NCBI GenBank assembly: GCA_013397075.1 | Contig: VWZS01002576.1 | Location: 24,827 to 88,826, forward strand | From: Rhabdornis inornatus | Lineage: Eukaryota; Chordata; Aves; Passeriformes; Rhabdornithidae | Length of the DNA stretch: 64,000 nt | Reading direction: 5' to 3' | In this document: one piece after another, positions 50,801-62,880 of the stretch | How positions within the stretch are numbered: the stretch's first letter is position 1 | How the letters are laid out: each line of letters starts with the position of its first letter | Made by a program: the position numbers and the translations under genes | The notes under the pieces: generated by a model | What the model was told of the DNA's origin: nothing | Seen by the model: only the letters and a program-made list of their open reading frames with translations | Databases searched by the model: none

Positions 50801-53800
50801 GCTATTGTGAAGTCCTCATGAAGACAAGGAATTAACAGGATCTACTTTAGAACTTTCAGTCTCCAACTGACTCCTGCCAAAAAAAAAGGGCAATTAACAT
50901 CCATTATCTTCTAATAAAAAATATCTCCTTTGCTCTTAATCTATTATTATTGAGGAGGGATCTCCCAGATTCTCTTTTACATGTAACTGATACCTGTGAT
51001 TTCCTGTTAGTTTTCAGACTCCTTCTTAGAGCTGGGATTTTTTTAAGCATATTAGGAAGGCGATTATCTGGTGAGCCCAGACATACAGGAATTTTACATC
51101 CTAGCCCTTCAAACTATTTTTAACATTGCAAAATTGTCGGTATCAAACATATGAATGACTGATCCTTATGCCTGATGGCAGAGGACAGCATTTGAAGTCT
51201 GGGGTCACAATGTAAGGCGTCACCTTGTTCAGATGAAAAACCCTACCCTATCAAGAAAATTGTCACTGTTTTCATGAGACTAAAAATGCTTGTAACAACG
51301 TTGGCAGCTCTTCAGGTCTCATATTCTGGCTGGCATTATATGTCTTTCACAAACAACATATTTTTTCAATATTCAAGGAGATCAATCATTGAGCCTCTGA
51401 GAAAAAGCAGATGGAGGATTTTAGCATCTCTATCTACATCTGATATTTTTACCTCTATTAAACTTATGGATAAATAATGTAATACTTATCTTCTCCCACA
51501 GTTTAGAGTATATACAACAGAGCTTCTGCCAGTTTCTCAGACAGGACTGAACAAGACACACTTATGAGACACAGTGAGTAGGATTATGGGTCTTGATCTC
51601 TCATCTGAGGCATTAACACAGAATTTTGCTAAACTATGAACAAACCTCTATCATTCCAATCGAAATCTACAGTCTTTGTTATAGAAGTTTAATTGTTCAA
51701 TATTATTTCACATTTTAAAAATTAGTTAGAGTGAAAAAGAATGTGTGAAACCTTTATGGTTCTAAACAAGCAGGTAGATGCCACAACCCCAGTCTGCATT
51801 CTAAAAACTGCTTTTGGCCAGTAGAATCCCCAATCCTGTTTGAATTGACAGCACCAAAGTATTAGCTGCCTTCTCTTGTGCAAGGTTTTTTGAGCACCAT
51901 AAAATAGATATTTCCCATGCCTGTCTCAAGCTCACAGGCTATTAATCTTCCTCACTGAATGTCTGCTATGTTGAGCTTTGGAAAGCCACAATGGGAATAA
52001 GTACTGAGCCCAACAGCCTTTCTGCTAAATAAGATTATATGGGTTGCAAGAGATAGGTTAAAAATATTGCCTTGCTCACAGATGCTTGAATGAGCTACTG
52101 CCTCTCAGGAATGTATCTTATCCATGACTACAAGAAGTCTTTCTGTGATGTGCTTAAGCGTGATATAATTTAATATTTATGAATACATTAATGGTGAGTG
52201 CACTCATCTGTCTGGGTTTACTGTAATTTCTAGTTTAAAAAATATCTGAGTAATCCAAAGCTTAGGTTTGTGGGCTTCAAGTCTTTTACTTGCATTATAA
52301 TGCTCATGTTTATTCTTCAAGCATTACATTAGGACAGGACTCCATGAATCAAACCTGAAAATCGTTCTTGCTTCAGAACACACACCTGAAAGGAAAGCAA
52401 AAAACTGGCAGTGTGCAGAAAGACTTTTCCTAGAGTTTAGTCTTTCAGCATCCCAGTTCTACATTACAGCTGAATAAACTGGCTTAGTTAACCTAAACTG
52501 CCTAATTAAACCTCCTTGAAATTTAAACCTTCATAACTTCTGTCCCCTGTGTATTTTACATATAAAACCATTATTTTATATAGAAATATTTCAAAATACC
52601 TAATTTTCTAGTATTTTATAAAGTAAGTAGAAAATTGAGGCCTCTGAAAGAATGAAAAGCAAAGTTTCTTCTTCATGAGTCTAATTCCAACTGATGATGA
52701 CAAGTACTTGTCTGAAGGACTTTTTTCCCTTTCAAATTTGTGATGCCTCCTAAACTAAATCTCAAAGTAATACAAGTTTGGTTCATTTGAGAAAAAGATT
52801 TACTTCATGAGGTGTGATAGCATTTTGTGGGGAGCTATGGTTCAGATACCTGTTCTTCATTATGAATTAGCCTCTCTTTCCAAATATGAGGTTTTTAGAC
52901 AGGCTCACCTCCCTGCAGACATTTACAAAACCATGTATTTCATGATGTCTAGAGAAAATGTCCTTATTAAGTGCAGACATATGATTCAAAAACCACAGAA
53001 ACTACAAAACATAGAATCTTTCAGACAGAATCTTTCATCTTTCACACACATATCACCAGATATATGGGATTTTCTTCCCCATAAGCATTTGATATTTTTT
53101 GCATTATTGAGTAGCTATTTTTCAGTTTACATCTAGTAATACACATTGGTAAAACAAACAAATTCTTTGTATGGGTCTTCTACCAGAAGGCTAATTTTAT
53201 ACCAAAAAGTAAAAAGTTATCTCCAAAGGCTATATCAGATTTTGAAATGCAAGACTAAGAAATGCAAAATACAAAAGATAATTACAACACAATCAGTGTT
53301 GAGGTGGTACTTACAGACTAAACAAAAAATCTCCAGTGATTAAATGATGCTCTGTGGCCTGTAGGTAGTGAGATCTCAAGTTGCTTGTTCAAATTCATCC
53401 CTAGCTACCCTCTCCTGTAGAAATTGCTACTTTTAACACTCACAAGATTCTCCAATACTTCATTGTAAAATAATTCTTTTTGAAATTTCAAGTGAAATTT
53501 CCTTGTAATCACAGTTGATTTTTCACTTGTTAGATATATTAGAATCCATACAGATATTTTTCTAACTGTTCTAGGGTTAAAAGTTCTGAGAGTAACAGAT
53601 GCTCAAAAGGATCAGAAAAGGTATCCCACCTTTCCATGGTTACAGCCGTCTTTCAGCTGGAGGAGCACAGCCTTACGCAGTACCATAGCACCTCAGAGGT
53701 GTGTCTACTCTGTAAGAGACTGCAGACTGCAACTAAATGTTGAGATCTTTCACAGGTACACAAACACTTGTTCTGAGAACAGCTGTATGGGCAGACCTAC

Positions 53801-54630
53801 TGTCCCTTTAAAAAGGAACAACAAGATCTACAAGGAATTCACAGGAAAATAATTTCTGAAGGTGTACTTCCACTAGAGGCTTCTGAACTATCTTCCCTTG
53901 GATTTGTCTTTGAGCTTAGCTGAACTTGAGAGAAAGCAGTTAAACTTCGAGGCATTTAAGTACCCCAGTTTATGGGGCTGCAGATATTATATTAGCTGCA
54001 CAGCACAGCTAACATACTTAGTAAAGTATTTGCATTAAATATTTATGAACTTCCTCTTTGACATTTGGATTGCCTTGGAAAAAAGTTCTGAATTAATCTA
54101 TATTCACTCTACCAAAAATTATAAAATTTAAAACTATTTTGCTTATAATTAGCAGGATATCCAAATATCATTTTGAATTTAAACATCTATCAGATTCCTT
54201 TGCAAATGCAGTTGCAAAACATTCATAAAACAAATTTCTAAAGGCTTCCTCTCAACGACAATTCCTAAGATAAACTGAATGGTTACTTCTGGCTGACCCT
54301 AATCAATTTATGCAAACAGAGAAATCTAGCCCAAGAAATGGGTGACAACTGAATTTTCATCTGTGTCACTTCAGATCCTAGAAGTGAATTTTAAACAGCA
54401 TTTGCTACAAATATGACACACTTGTATACATAGCAGGAATCAGATTTGGCACAGTACTACAATTACAAAAGAACAAGCATCAAAGCACTTTTCAAACTAG
54501 TTTTTAAAGCAAGATATTAGTCAGTTAGTAAACTTATGAACATAGTTAAATTACGATTCTCTAGATACGAGACCATTAGAGAAGTTCTGTGTTACTTTTT
54601 TTTTGTTGTTAAATAATCAATTTTGACAAC
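47883..54630. other. AT-rich non-coding DNA with one gap
   Basis: No gene or transposon recognised in 6.7 kb. An assembly gap of 19 Ns lies at 48829-48847. Overlapping frames of about 88 codons on both strands at 49142-49436 and a 109-codon frame at 52807-53136 show no known motif. 53620-53710 is somewhat GC-richer without a clear identity. Confidence 0.5.
48829..48847. other. Assembly gap (19 N)
   Basis: Nineteen consecutive N. The true content is unknown. Confidence 0.98.
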
Positions 54631-55250
54631 TGTGACAGCACTGCTGTGCTGTTGCAGTTTGCGTTTAGCTTGGTTGTTATTCAGTTGTATTTTTCCTTAT
54701 TGTAATGGTTTCTCCCTCAGTTGTACCCCTGTGTTGTTATAAAATGGTTTCTTCCCTTCCCGCCTTTACCCTTGCCCATCACCCTAAGCCCCGCCTACCC
54801 TTCAAGAATCTTCCCTTTCACCCTAAACCCTGCCCTTACAGTTGTCAATCCCTCCTGGCCCCGCCCATTCTTCCAGAACATTCTGTATCAATCATCCCCT
54901 CCTCTGTTTACTATTCGTTATTTTGTATGAATCCCCGCCTAAGTTACTCCCTATTGGTTATGTGAACTGTAATCCCGCCTTATGTTACACCCCTTGTTGC
55001 CCCTCATTGGCTGGAGCTTTGTACCCTCCCATGGGGGAGGTCCCGTATTTAAGTTGCTGTAAGCCTGTTCTCCAGGCTTTTCTGGGTTCCTTCCCTCGCT
55101 GTCCAGTTGCCTTTGCTCACCGTTCCAGTAAACCTTTTCCCAGAACCTAGAAAGGTCTCCTCCTCGATCCTTTACTTCCCCTTGGATACGGAGAGAGCCC
55201 TAGCTGTACTCCTGCTTCACGGAAGCTGGGAGACAGCCCACTCTTGACAC
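54631..55250 (+). mobile_element. ERV solo LTR with GC-box-rich promoter
   Basis: A pyrimidine- and CpG-richer block in AT-rich DNA. The likely start is TGTGACAGCACTGC (54631), with an alternative at TGTAATGG (54701); the likely end is CTCTTGACA (55249). U3 carries at least five CCCGCC motifs (54759, 54789, 54859, 54933, 54974) and two inverted CCAAT boxes (ATTGGTTA 54953, ATTGGCTG 55006). A TATA-like TATTTAAG lies at 55046-55053 and a polyadenylation signal AGTAAA at 55127-55132, about 80 bp later. About 115 bp of U5-like sequence follow. No primer-binding site or gag-like sequence follows, so it is probably solo. No clear target duplication was found, so the ends are uncertain. Overlapping frames of 69-102 codons here are not genes. 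Confidence 0.72.
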
Positions 55251-58200
55251 CAGCAGCCAGTGGAGCTAGCTAGGCTTGCCAGGTGTGAGTGGTCAAGGCT
55301 GCCGTGTCAGTGTGCTGAAGAGTTGGAAAAGGAAGTACGAATATCGGAAGTGATTTTGAAACAAAAGAGATATATAAATACTTAACAGAAATTAGAAGAG
55401 ATCAAAACTCTCCAAAACGTGTGCACGGAAGGGGAAATCTGTTGCTGGAAGTTTTCTGGTGGTGGGTTTGGTTTTTTATCATACATCTTGCTGTCTGTTT
55501 ATCCCATCTTTCTATCCTGCAGGTTTCCAACATATGAAATTGGAACACATACTTCAACATAGTTTTGTTAAATGGCTTTGCACAGTCCTTAGACATATGG
55601 AAGTGCTAGATACCTGCTATCTTTTTCTCAAAAGATCATATCAGAATAGATACACCTCCTTTTTATATGACAGAGCTGTATAAGTAACATTCAAAAATAC
55701 CCTTTCAATAAATACTCATATCACAAGTAGTTTAATTGAAAGCAAAGTTACATTTGGTATCCTAGGGGACCTAAGAAAGACCTACACACCCAAGTCTCTT
55801 CTGAATAAGTAATACACAGTGACGTATTACATGTTTAGTTCTCTAGATCTCTCAAATATTTTCTTTTTCTCTCTATGAAGAGATGCATATGGGTATTCTT
55901 AACTATTTTTGTTCAAAAGCTGTCATTTTGCTCTTCAGAAATTTATGTTGAAAACAAAACCATGGTGGAGAAATTCACCCCTTTCATTAAGAACTCAGCA
56001 GTTTTCCTTTAGAAATTTACTGTACTGTTACACAATTGGTTATTCATTGTCCCACCTGCATTTAGAGCAATTCAGCACCCAAGAGCATTTTTTCAGGTGT
56101 TCCTGTCTTGCAAATGATAGTCTGCAGAATGCTCACTAATGGTCAGGGGAGATCTGGTAGGTCCTGCGCTTTTAGTTATAAAACTTAAATCCTAAAAAGC
56201 AAGAAAGTCTATATTTGGAAACGTCAGGTGTCTGCAGAAGAAATTCTGCCCACTGACTTCCTGTAAAACGTGGGAAAATTATTTTACTTGGTTTTATGAC
56301 TACTGATCCACTGGATAATAAGATTCACACTAGTTTCATCATAAGTTCTAATAAAGAATCTGGTTTTGTCTACTTCTAAGAACAAGCTATCTTTTTGTGT
56401 GTATTTGGTTTAAACATGTTAATTTGTTTCAGAGAGCTTATCTGAAGCTTTGAGCAACCCATATACTAGTTTTGAAAGTATACTGTTCGGCTTACTGTAT
56501 GATATCCCGTGTGATAAATTTAGCTATAAAAAATCAAGATTTAAAATCTTACATTATTCAGAGGAAGGACCATAATTTGCTGTTCATGCATAAAAATACA
56601 TGTGGCCTAATGGCCAGCTGTTCTATTCTAACTAAATAGTTTGTCTGGACATAATCTCTCCATTGGGTTGTTTTAAATATGATACTGAGATTTCCAATAT
56701 AAAAACTTTGTTTAAAAAAACAAAGACTTGAAGCTTGAAGTTATCCAACTTATTGGAAGATCTTTCTACCTGTTTATTACATTTTTACAAATGTACTGGG
56801 TAAAAAGAAAATACGTATACGCATATAATCCATAGACAGTGTGAAATTATAGAACTGCCTTTTTCAGTGTTGTCTGCTGACTTTTATCCCAGGTTTTATT
56901 AGTTTTATTTGTTTTATTTATTGACAAAGGAGATCTGCAATACAGATCATGGTACTGATGAAAGAATATTTACAGCCACTGTATTTTCTTTATCAACAGT
57001 GTGAACGATTAGCCACCAGTCACATAAGGGCATGGGGCTGCAGAAGGACAACACTGATCATAGGTAAGTTCATATGGACAACTGCTTGCAGTTTATTAGA
57101 GAAACTTAATGGGATTTATTAAGAGACAATGAGTAATGCAGGCCAGGAAAGAGCATTAGGATTCACACATAATGCTGAGTGAAAGCTGTTGAGTGAAAGT
57201 TTAACCTGATTTCTTACATGGCACTTAAAGGAGACAGTGACTATGTTTTGGCCTGGATTTTCAAAGCAAAACACTGTCTTTATATTTTCTTTCCACATTA
57301 TTTTTTACATTGTGGATTATGAAAATTTGACTTTTAAATCCTTCCTCGTAATTTTAAGATCTCTTGTAACTTCCTTAAAATATTTTAGTCCTACCTCCCA
57401 TATACAAACTGACAAAATTTGTTTTTTTAGGGGAAAGCCCAGACAAAATTTTTCTATGATGCAATACAACGAAAAGATATTTGCTTCATTGATATATTTT
57501 CCAAATTAATGATCAGTGAGATAAATTTTTTTTGTATAATGGGTAAATGCTGTTACATTTTCATACTATTACTCAACATGATAAATGCTTATTTCAGTGT
57601 GCAAGAGAAAGGTGTGTGTGCTGTAGTTTAAAGTTGTTGTTTTAATTCCATTCTTTTGTTTTGCAAGGCTCTTTGCTACCTGTTGCATCCTGAAAAATGG
57701 GATTAATCTCTTGTTTTAACTAACTCTATTTTATGGTATGATGCTTAAGAAAATAATGTAATTTGGTAAAATATCTCCTAAAATATGAACTGCGTCTTGG
57801 AGATTTATTTGTTTGGCTAGTTTCTAGTGAGTTTGGTGTGGGAGGGAGCTGGTAGGAGGTGTTTTTTTAATTATTGGTTTGAGTTTGTTTGTTCATTTGT
57901 TTGCTTGCTCACTTCTTTTGAGAGCAGGGATAGATAATCAGCTTGTTTGATCTAATAATTTTGTCTGTATTGTGAAAGGAAAGGTAAGTGACAAATCCAC
58001 AGACTCTGAGGTAGTATGCTATAAATTTTAAGCAGCAAAAAACACTGAGAAAAAATAAGATCTCTTACCAAAGGAATTTTTCCCATGCTGTAGCGACTAA
58101 GAATGGCACTAAAGTATGGGAGTTAACCAGACTGAAAACAGGGGAAAGATTTTACAAATTTTTAAATTACTATTTTTTCATAAGACAATGCACCTATATT

Positions 58201-59801
58201 TTGTATACTGCCTACATGAATTTACAAAAATTAACATAATGACGTAGGTACCAATAACTAACTTTTAACAAAGTCTAACATACAGATAAGGAAAAAATTA
58301 TTAATTTCTATTACAATCATCCTTTACAATCCTCGAGGAATGCCTACATAATCTGGTTTTCACTGCCTTAGCCCAAAGGTGTTTGTTCTTCAGTCAGTCA
58401 CAAAGGCATTTTCTCTTACAAGACAGCATCATCCCATCCAAATCCTGGTGACAATCTTGAAATTAATTTCATCTTCTTTGTTTTCAAAGTTGCATTCAAC
58501 ACCACAAATACAACGTTAGACTATTTCTACTTACTAGAGTAATAGGGTCAATAGACTTATCTCTGACTGTCTGCTCCCTTGCATCCTTCCCTAAGAAGAT
58601 GGGAAGACAGACACATAGGTAACCAGCCATCCACTTAATATTTAGCCTTACCCTTTCCTCTCTGTGCAGAGTAAACCCTAAACATTTTTAAAATGCTCAT
58701 TTGAACTGCCTTAACCTTAGAAATAAAAGGGGCACCCAAAGTTCACATAAAATTTATGTGATTATGGCTTAAACAATACTCTCTTTCAAATGTTCTGAAG
58801 CTCTTATGATTAAATCAGAATCAATGACTCTTCAGATGCTAATCTTATAAATCAGATTTATATTTGGGCTGATCTAAACACTGATTATCTATAAAGAGCT
58901 ATTTATTGAACTTGCATTTGAGACAGAGTAAAAGCAAGTTATATCAGAATAATCTTTCAACTTCATCAACAATAACCCTTCCTCAAACTTTTAATAGAAT
59001 TCTGAATGTCATTATGATAGAGCACCAATATATTGGCTACAGCAATAATGTGAAATACAATTGTCAGAAGGTATATAAGATTATTTTTATCAAGCATTCT
59101 AGGTCTCAGTGTTTTGACATTTAATACTTCAAAATTAGAACTGTCAGTTGTGTTAATCATTTTGGAAGTAGCTTGTCCTGCCATAAAAACCTTTTAAAAC
59201 TAATGCCTTATACTCTTACAAAAGACATCCTTATATTTTAAAATGTGCACTAATTGTCTTGATGAATTCAACTGTCTATTTGTTCCTGTTCCAAGCCTAG
59301 AAAAGACATTCTTTTAGCAGGTTACACAAAGACAAAATCAGCCACACCTTCTCCCTTTAGCGGGCACCATCTATTGCTTCTGCCTCAGCTATCGTGTGTA
59401 CCAGATAGTATTGCTTGTTTTTTATACGCTGCTGATCATTTATTTGCATCATAGGAGCATTTGAATATGCTGGTGTAACTATAAATGTGAAGAAAAACAC
59501 AGTCTTTTTAAAAAGAACACTTAAACAAAATAACTCAAATAGGCAACAGTATCAACAGCTACAGTAGTAAAGACAATAAATTTTGAAAAATGCGTATATA
59601 AATATATATAATATATATATATGAGTATAATTAGCCAGCTTCACTGCACATTTCTAGTAATAGTTGTCTTAGTTCTCTTTTTCTGTGCTAAACCTCTGTA
59701 CAGATTATAGTCTCAGTCATGTCTTGTATTAGTTGATAAACTCCTGGAGCTCCAAGCTGGTGTTTATCACCAGATTGTTAGCACATCTCAACATAATCGG
59801 A
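55251..59801. other. AT-rich non-coding DNA
   Basis: No gene recognised. 55251-55310 could be more of the preceding LTR. An (AT)n stretch lies at about 59595-59623. Frames of up to 90 codons (57237-57509) lack motifs. Confidence 0.5.
59595..59623. repeat. AT dinucleotide-rich repeat
   Basis: ATATAAATATATATAATATATATATAT-type sequence. A short degenerate microsatellite. Confidence 0.8.
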
Positions 59802-60047
59802 TGTCGTAGTTTGACCTGGGGAGGAAAAACTCAAAGAGGAGTTTTCTCTATGAGCACTCCCCTGGGAGTTGATAATGACCAATTGGAGGCTGGTTTGGTT
59901 ATTGACAGTGTGAAGAACCAATTGGAGAAAGTTAGTTCGCTCCGTGAACACACATTTTGAAGGAGGTAATCCGGAACTGAGCCCTCTTGGCTTTTCCGGC
60001 AGCAGTGCAGGTAACAGGGCCCTGGCCTGGCTCCACTGCAGGCCTGT

Positions 60048-60073
60048 GGGCCTGGCAGGGGGGCCGGGCCGGG
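60048..60073 (+). promoter_or_regulatory. Canonical G-quadruplex motif in LTR U3
   Basis: GGG, a 7-nt spacer, GGGGGG, CC, GGG, CC, GGG fits the G3+N1-7 rule, about 90 bp upstream of the TATA box. Formation in the cell is inferred, not shown. Confidence 0.65.
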
Positions 60074-60159
60074 CCCCCTGTCTGGGGAGCTGGCATGTCC
60101 TGGCAGAGAGGGAGAGAAGGGGGGTGGCCATGGACAGTGACCAGAGAGACTCAAACTAA

Positions 60160-60167
60160 TATAAAAA
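60160..60167 (+). promoter_or_regulatory. TATA box of the 59802-61119 LTR
   Basis: TATAAAAA within ACTAATATAAAAATCCC, downstream of the CCAAT boxes and the GC-rich block, at the expected U3/R position. Confidence 0.65.
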
Positions 60168-61007
60168 TCCCAGCCGCTTCCCCCCCCTTCCCCAGCGTGG
60201 CTGGTTTCTGAGATCCTGGCAAAGCTCCAGCACTGTGGCCTTGGTTTTTTTTTCTTTTCCCTGTGCAAAAATCTTAACTCTTTTAATGTTCAGATGAGAC
60301 TTGCGGACTTTTTCAATCCTCCCTGGAGTGAAAAGGAAAAAGGAGATACTCTGAAGTCAGTGAAGCAAAAGCTAAGTCTTAAGTTTTTTAGATGGAAGGA
60401 GAATGAGGAGATGCTGTGAAAATGGCTGAAAATCCTTTTGTAAGATTGTAGGGATGAACTGATGTACTGAATATTCCTATAAACCATGGAGAAGACATGG
60501 GGGGGTTGGAAATGTTCCATTTGATAGTCATTTGACCAAAAGCACCTGTGTTGAGAATCCGTTGTCCCGAGGAAAGAAGGGGAGTCTCGGTTTTCAGAGA
60601 ATGAAGCATGAACAGAGAGAAAAGAGATGAAGAGAACCTTTGCTTTGGAACATTTCATTCTTAAAAGTAATACCCCATGTATTTTGACCATTGACCCACA
60701 AGTACAGCTTTGGGAAGGCTGTGGAGTTGGGAGGAGTGCCACGACTGCAGATACCGGGTGGATGCAGAATTGTGAAAATGAAACCACGAGAAGACGGTTT
60801 TCTACTTTCTTGTGGAAAAAATCCCTATAGCCTAACAAGAGGAAGCTTCTCACTCCAAAGTGAACGGAAGAAGGGACTGTTTGAGTTGGGAATTAATTGA
60901 AGCAGTTTCTTGTATGTTTGTTCTGTTGTTATGAAGGTTGAGAAAGGGAAGGAAAGAATGGTCTGACAGTCTCATGCTGGATTTTTTTTTTCCCCCTTTG
61001 TGTAGTT

Positions 61008-61013
61008 AATAAA
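61008..61013 (+). terminator. Polyadenylation signal of the 59802-61119 LTR
   Basis: AATAAA after a T/C-rich stretch, followed by TTTCTTGTTATACCCTC and a T-rich segment. It lies about 105 bp before the LTR end. Confidence 0.6.
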
Positions 61014-62484
61014 TTTCTTGTTATACCCTCTTAAGTTTTAAGCCTGCCTTGCTTCTACTCCTGGTTCTGTCTCACAACAGAAAATGAGTGTATTTTAATT
61101 AACAGACCAAACCATGACATCTGATAACCTGCCTTCTGCACGAACTTAGGAATAAAGTTTATTATATTTTCTTTTCCGTATCCTTTACTGTTACCAGTCA
61201 TTTTTGACAACCTGTTGCATTTCTTTATCCCTCTTGTATAAAGAATATATATTTGCTAGTGGTATACAAGTATAAATGGTTCTTGCCATACACAGTATTC
61301 CTGTAAAATTTTTCTCATTTCATATTATTGTCAAAAATACTACCACAGATCTTCAAGTATCTTGAAATATAAATAGGAATAATTTGCCAGTTTTTCTCAA
61401 CATCAATGATTGAAAAATAATACTGTAACGTGGAGTGATCTTAAGCAATGGAGTAGAGACAAGATTTCATAACATTAGAAAATAACAGTTTCTTTCTGCT
61501 CAGATCTCTTAACCAAAGGACAATAATTTTAGTACACAGAATCTGGGTCCCAGATGGAAAGATTTTTCTGTCTTTGCAAAGAACCAATAGAATAGTACCA
61601 AGTACAGAACAGTAGAGAGAATCAGCCTAATTTACTTCAATAAAGATGTCCAGACAGAGTCACTGTATTTCCAATTCACCTATCAAAAAATACAAAGCTA
61701 GACTCAGAGCAGATGAGGGAGTCTCAGGACTCTCAGAGTCCTAGTCTCTTTTTTAATACCAAGTTACAATCCATTAGCTAATAATTTTTCCAAAGATGCC
61801 CAGTAAGGATTTTTCAACCTATACAAGTAAGTATTTTTAAAATAAGTTACTCCACTACTTTAGTATCAATTTAAGATGTAATCCCTCATGCTATAACTAT
61901 GTTATTTAAAAAATCCTATGTATTTATTTATCTTCCCTGTCTATTTGGATGGCATTTGGATAGATACTCTTTTCTTCTCATAACTTTCTTGTACATACAC
62001 TACAAAACAGAAAATACAGTAAACTCTCCCATGTGCACTGACAGGCCAAAATTAATATTAAAGGAATAAAATTAAATAACCATGCTGAGACTTAACAATT
62101 CTGAAATTAGTTCCTTTCTAATATTCAGATGTTTTCTGTACCCTTAAGTTATGTAAAACAGACAATTTTTCTGTGGTTTCCTCATTATCTCTCTAAACAA
62201 ATAATTAGTTAACTATTCAAATTCAAGTACATGGAAAAATATGGTTATTGAAAGAAAATACTAATAAAATTGGTAAATGCTCAGCTTCAACATTTCATGT
62301 GGCAAAAAGTGGTAGAACAGGATGTTTCAGAGATGTATTTTCTTCCCCTGAAAATTTTAATGGTATCTCAACTGAAAGATAAGAACAGTTACTATTTGGG
62401 TTTTGAGGTGAGCAGATGTAGCTAGGAAAGTAATTATTTCATAAACTGACTGAAATAATAAAGAGTACACAGATGTGGAAGAAT

Positions 62485-62513
62485 TAGTAGCAGTAGTAGT
62501 AGTAGTAGTAGTA
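62485..62513 (+). repeat. (AGT)n trinucleotide repeat
   Basis: About nine AGT units, one changed to AGC. Probably polymorphic. Confidence 0.9.
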
Positions 62514-62847
62514 CATCAAATTATATTATTGGACAGACTTTTCAGGTCTTTGCAGGGCCAGTCTTTAAACACTATCGTTGCTGCTGCAATTCTTATGTTA
62601 GAAGAGGGGAGTGCAATCTTTAATTAGGGAGTAGGCCAGACAATTAGCAGCACCAGCTTTCTATAATGGGCTATACGGAGTTTGAATGTTAAGTTTCTGT
62701 AATTTGAGATACGCTTAATCAAAAGGCTTGTTTTGTTTGCAGTGTTTGTAAAGAAGATTAATTATCTGAGTAAGTAGAATTTGAATGTTTAACTTTCACG
62801 TTACTTCTACTGGTTTATTTTTATTGAAGAACATGATAGAAATAATT

Positions 62848-62880
62848 AAAATTACAATTACAATTACAATTAAAAATTAC
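62848..62880 (+). repeat. Short tandem repeat, unit ACAATT
   Basis: AATTACAATTACAATTACAATTA: about three to four hexamer copies, flanked by AAAATTAC sequence. Confidence 0.8.

Larger units (their letters stand above)
59802..61119 (+). mobile_element. Long ERV solo LTR (about 1.3 kb)
   Basis: The ends are imperfect inverted repeats: TGTCGTAGTTTGACC at 59802 and GACCAAACCATGACA ending at 61119. They are flanked by TCGGA (59797-59801) and TCTGA (61120-61124 region), which fits a 5-bp target duplication with one change. U3 holds two copies of ACCAATTGGA (59878, 59917), each containing CCAAT on both strands, a GC-rich segment with a G-quadruplex motif at 60048-60073, and a TATA box TATAAAAA at 60160-60167. 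The polyadenylation signal AATAAA lies at 61008-61013, about 850 bp after the TATA box, so the repeated (R) region is unusually long. No internal retroviral sequence flanks it. The long minus-strand frame at 60290-60853 (187 codons) and the overlapping frames near 59780-60270 are not supported as genes. Probably ERVL- or ERVK-like; the exact family is not certain. Confidence 0.85.

Noticed and set aside
52807..53136. 109-codon frame
   Set aside because: No motif, AT-rich chance composition, and no splice or promoter context that can be supported.
54705..55150. Proline-rich frames of 69-102 codons
   Set aside because: They come from the C/T-rich U3 and R of an LTR. Three overlapping frames are all open because stops are rare in this composition.
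59780..60270. CpG-island promoter of a host gene
   Set aside because: The GC-rich block is inside an LTR with its own TATA box and terminal inverted repeats, and no host exon is visible downstream.
60290..60853. 187-codon minus-strand frame
   Set aside because: It lies wholly within the plus-strand LTR at 59802-61119, opposite to its transcription, in purine-rich sequence that yields S/F-rich frames on the other strand. No domain is recognisable.
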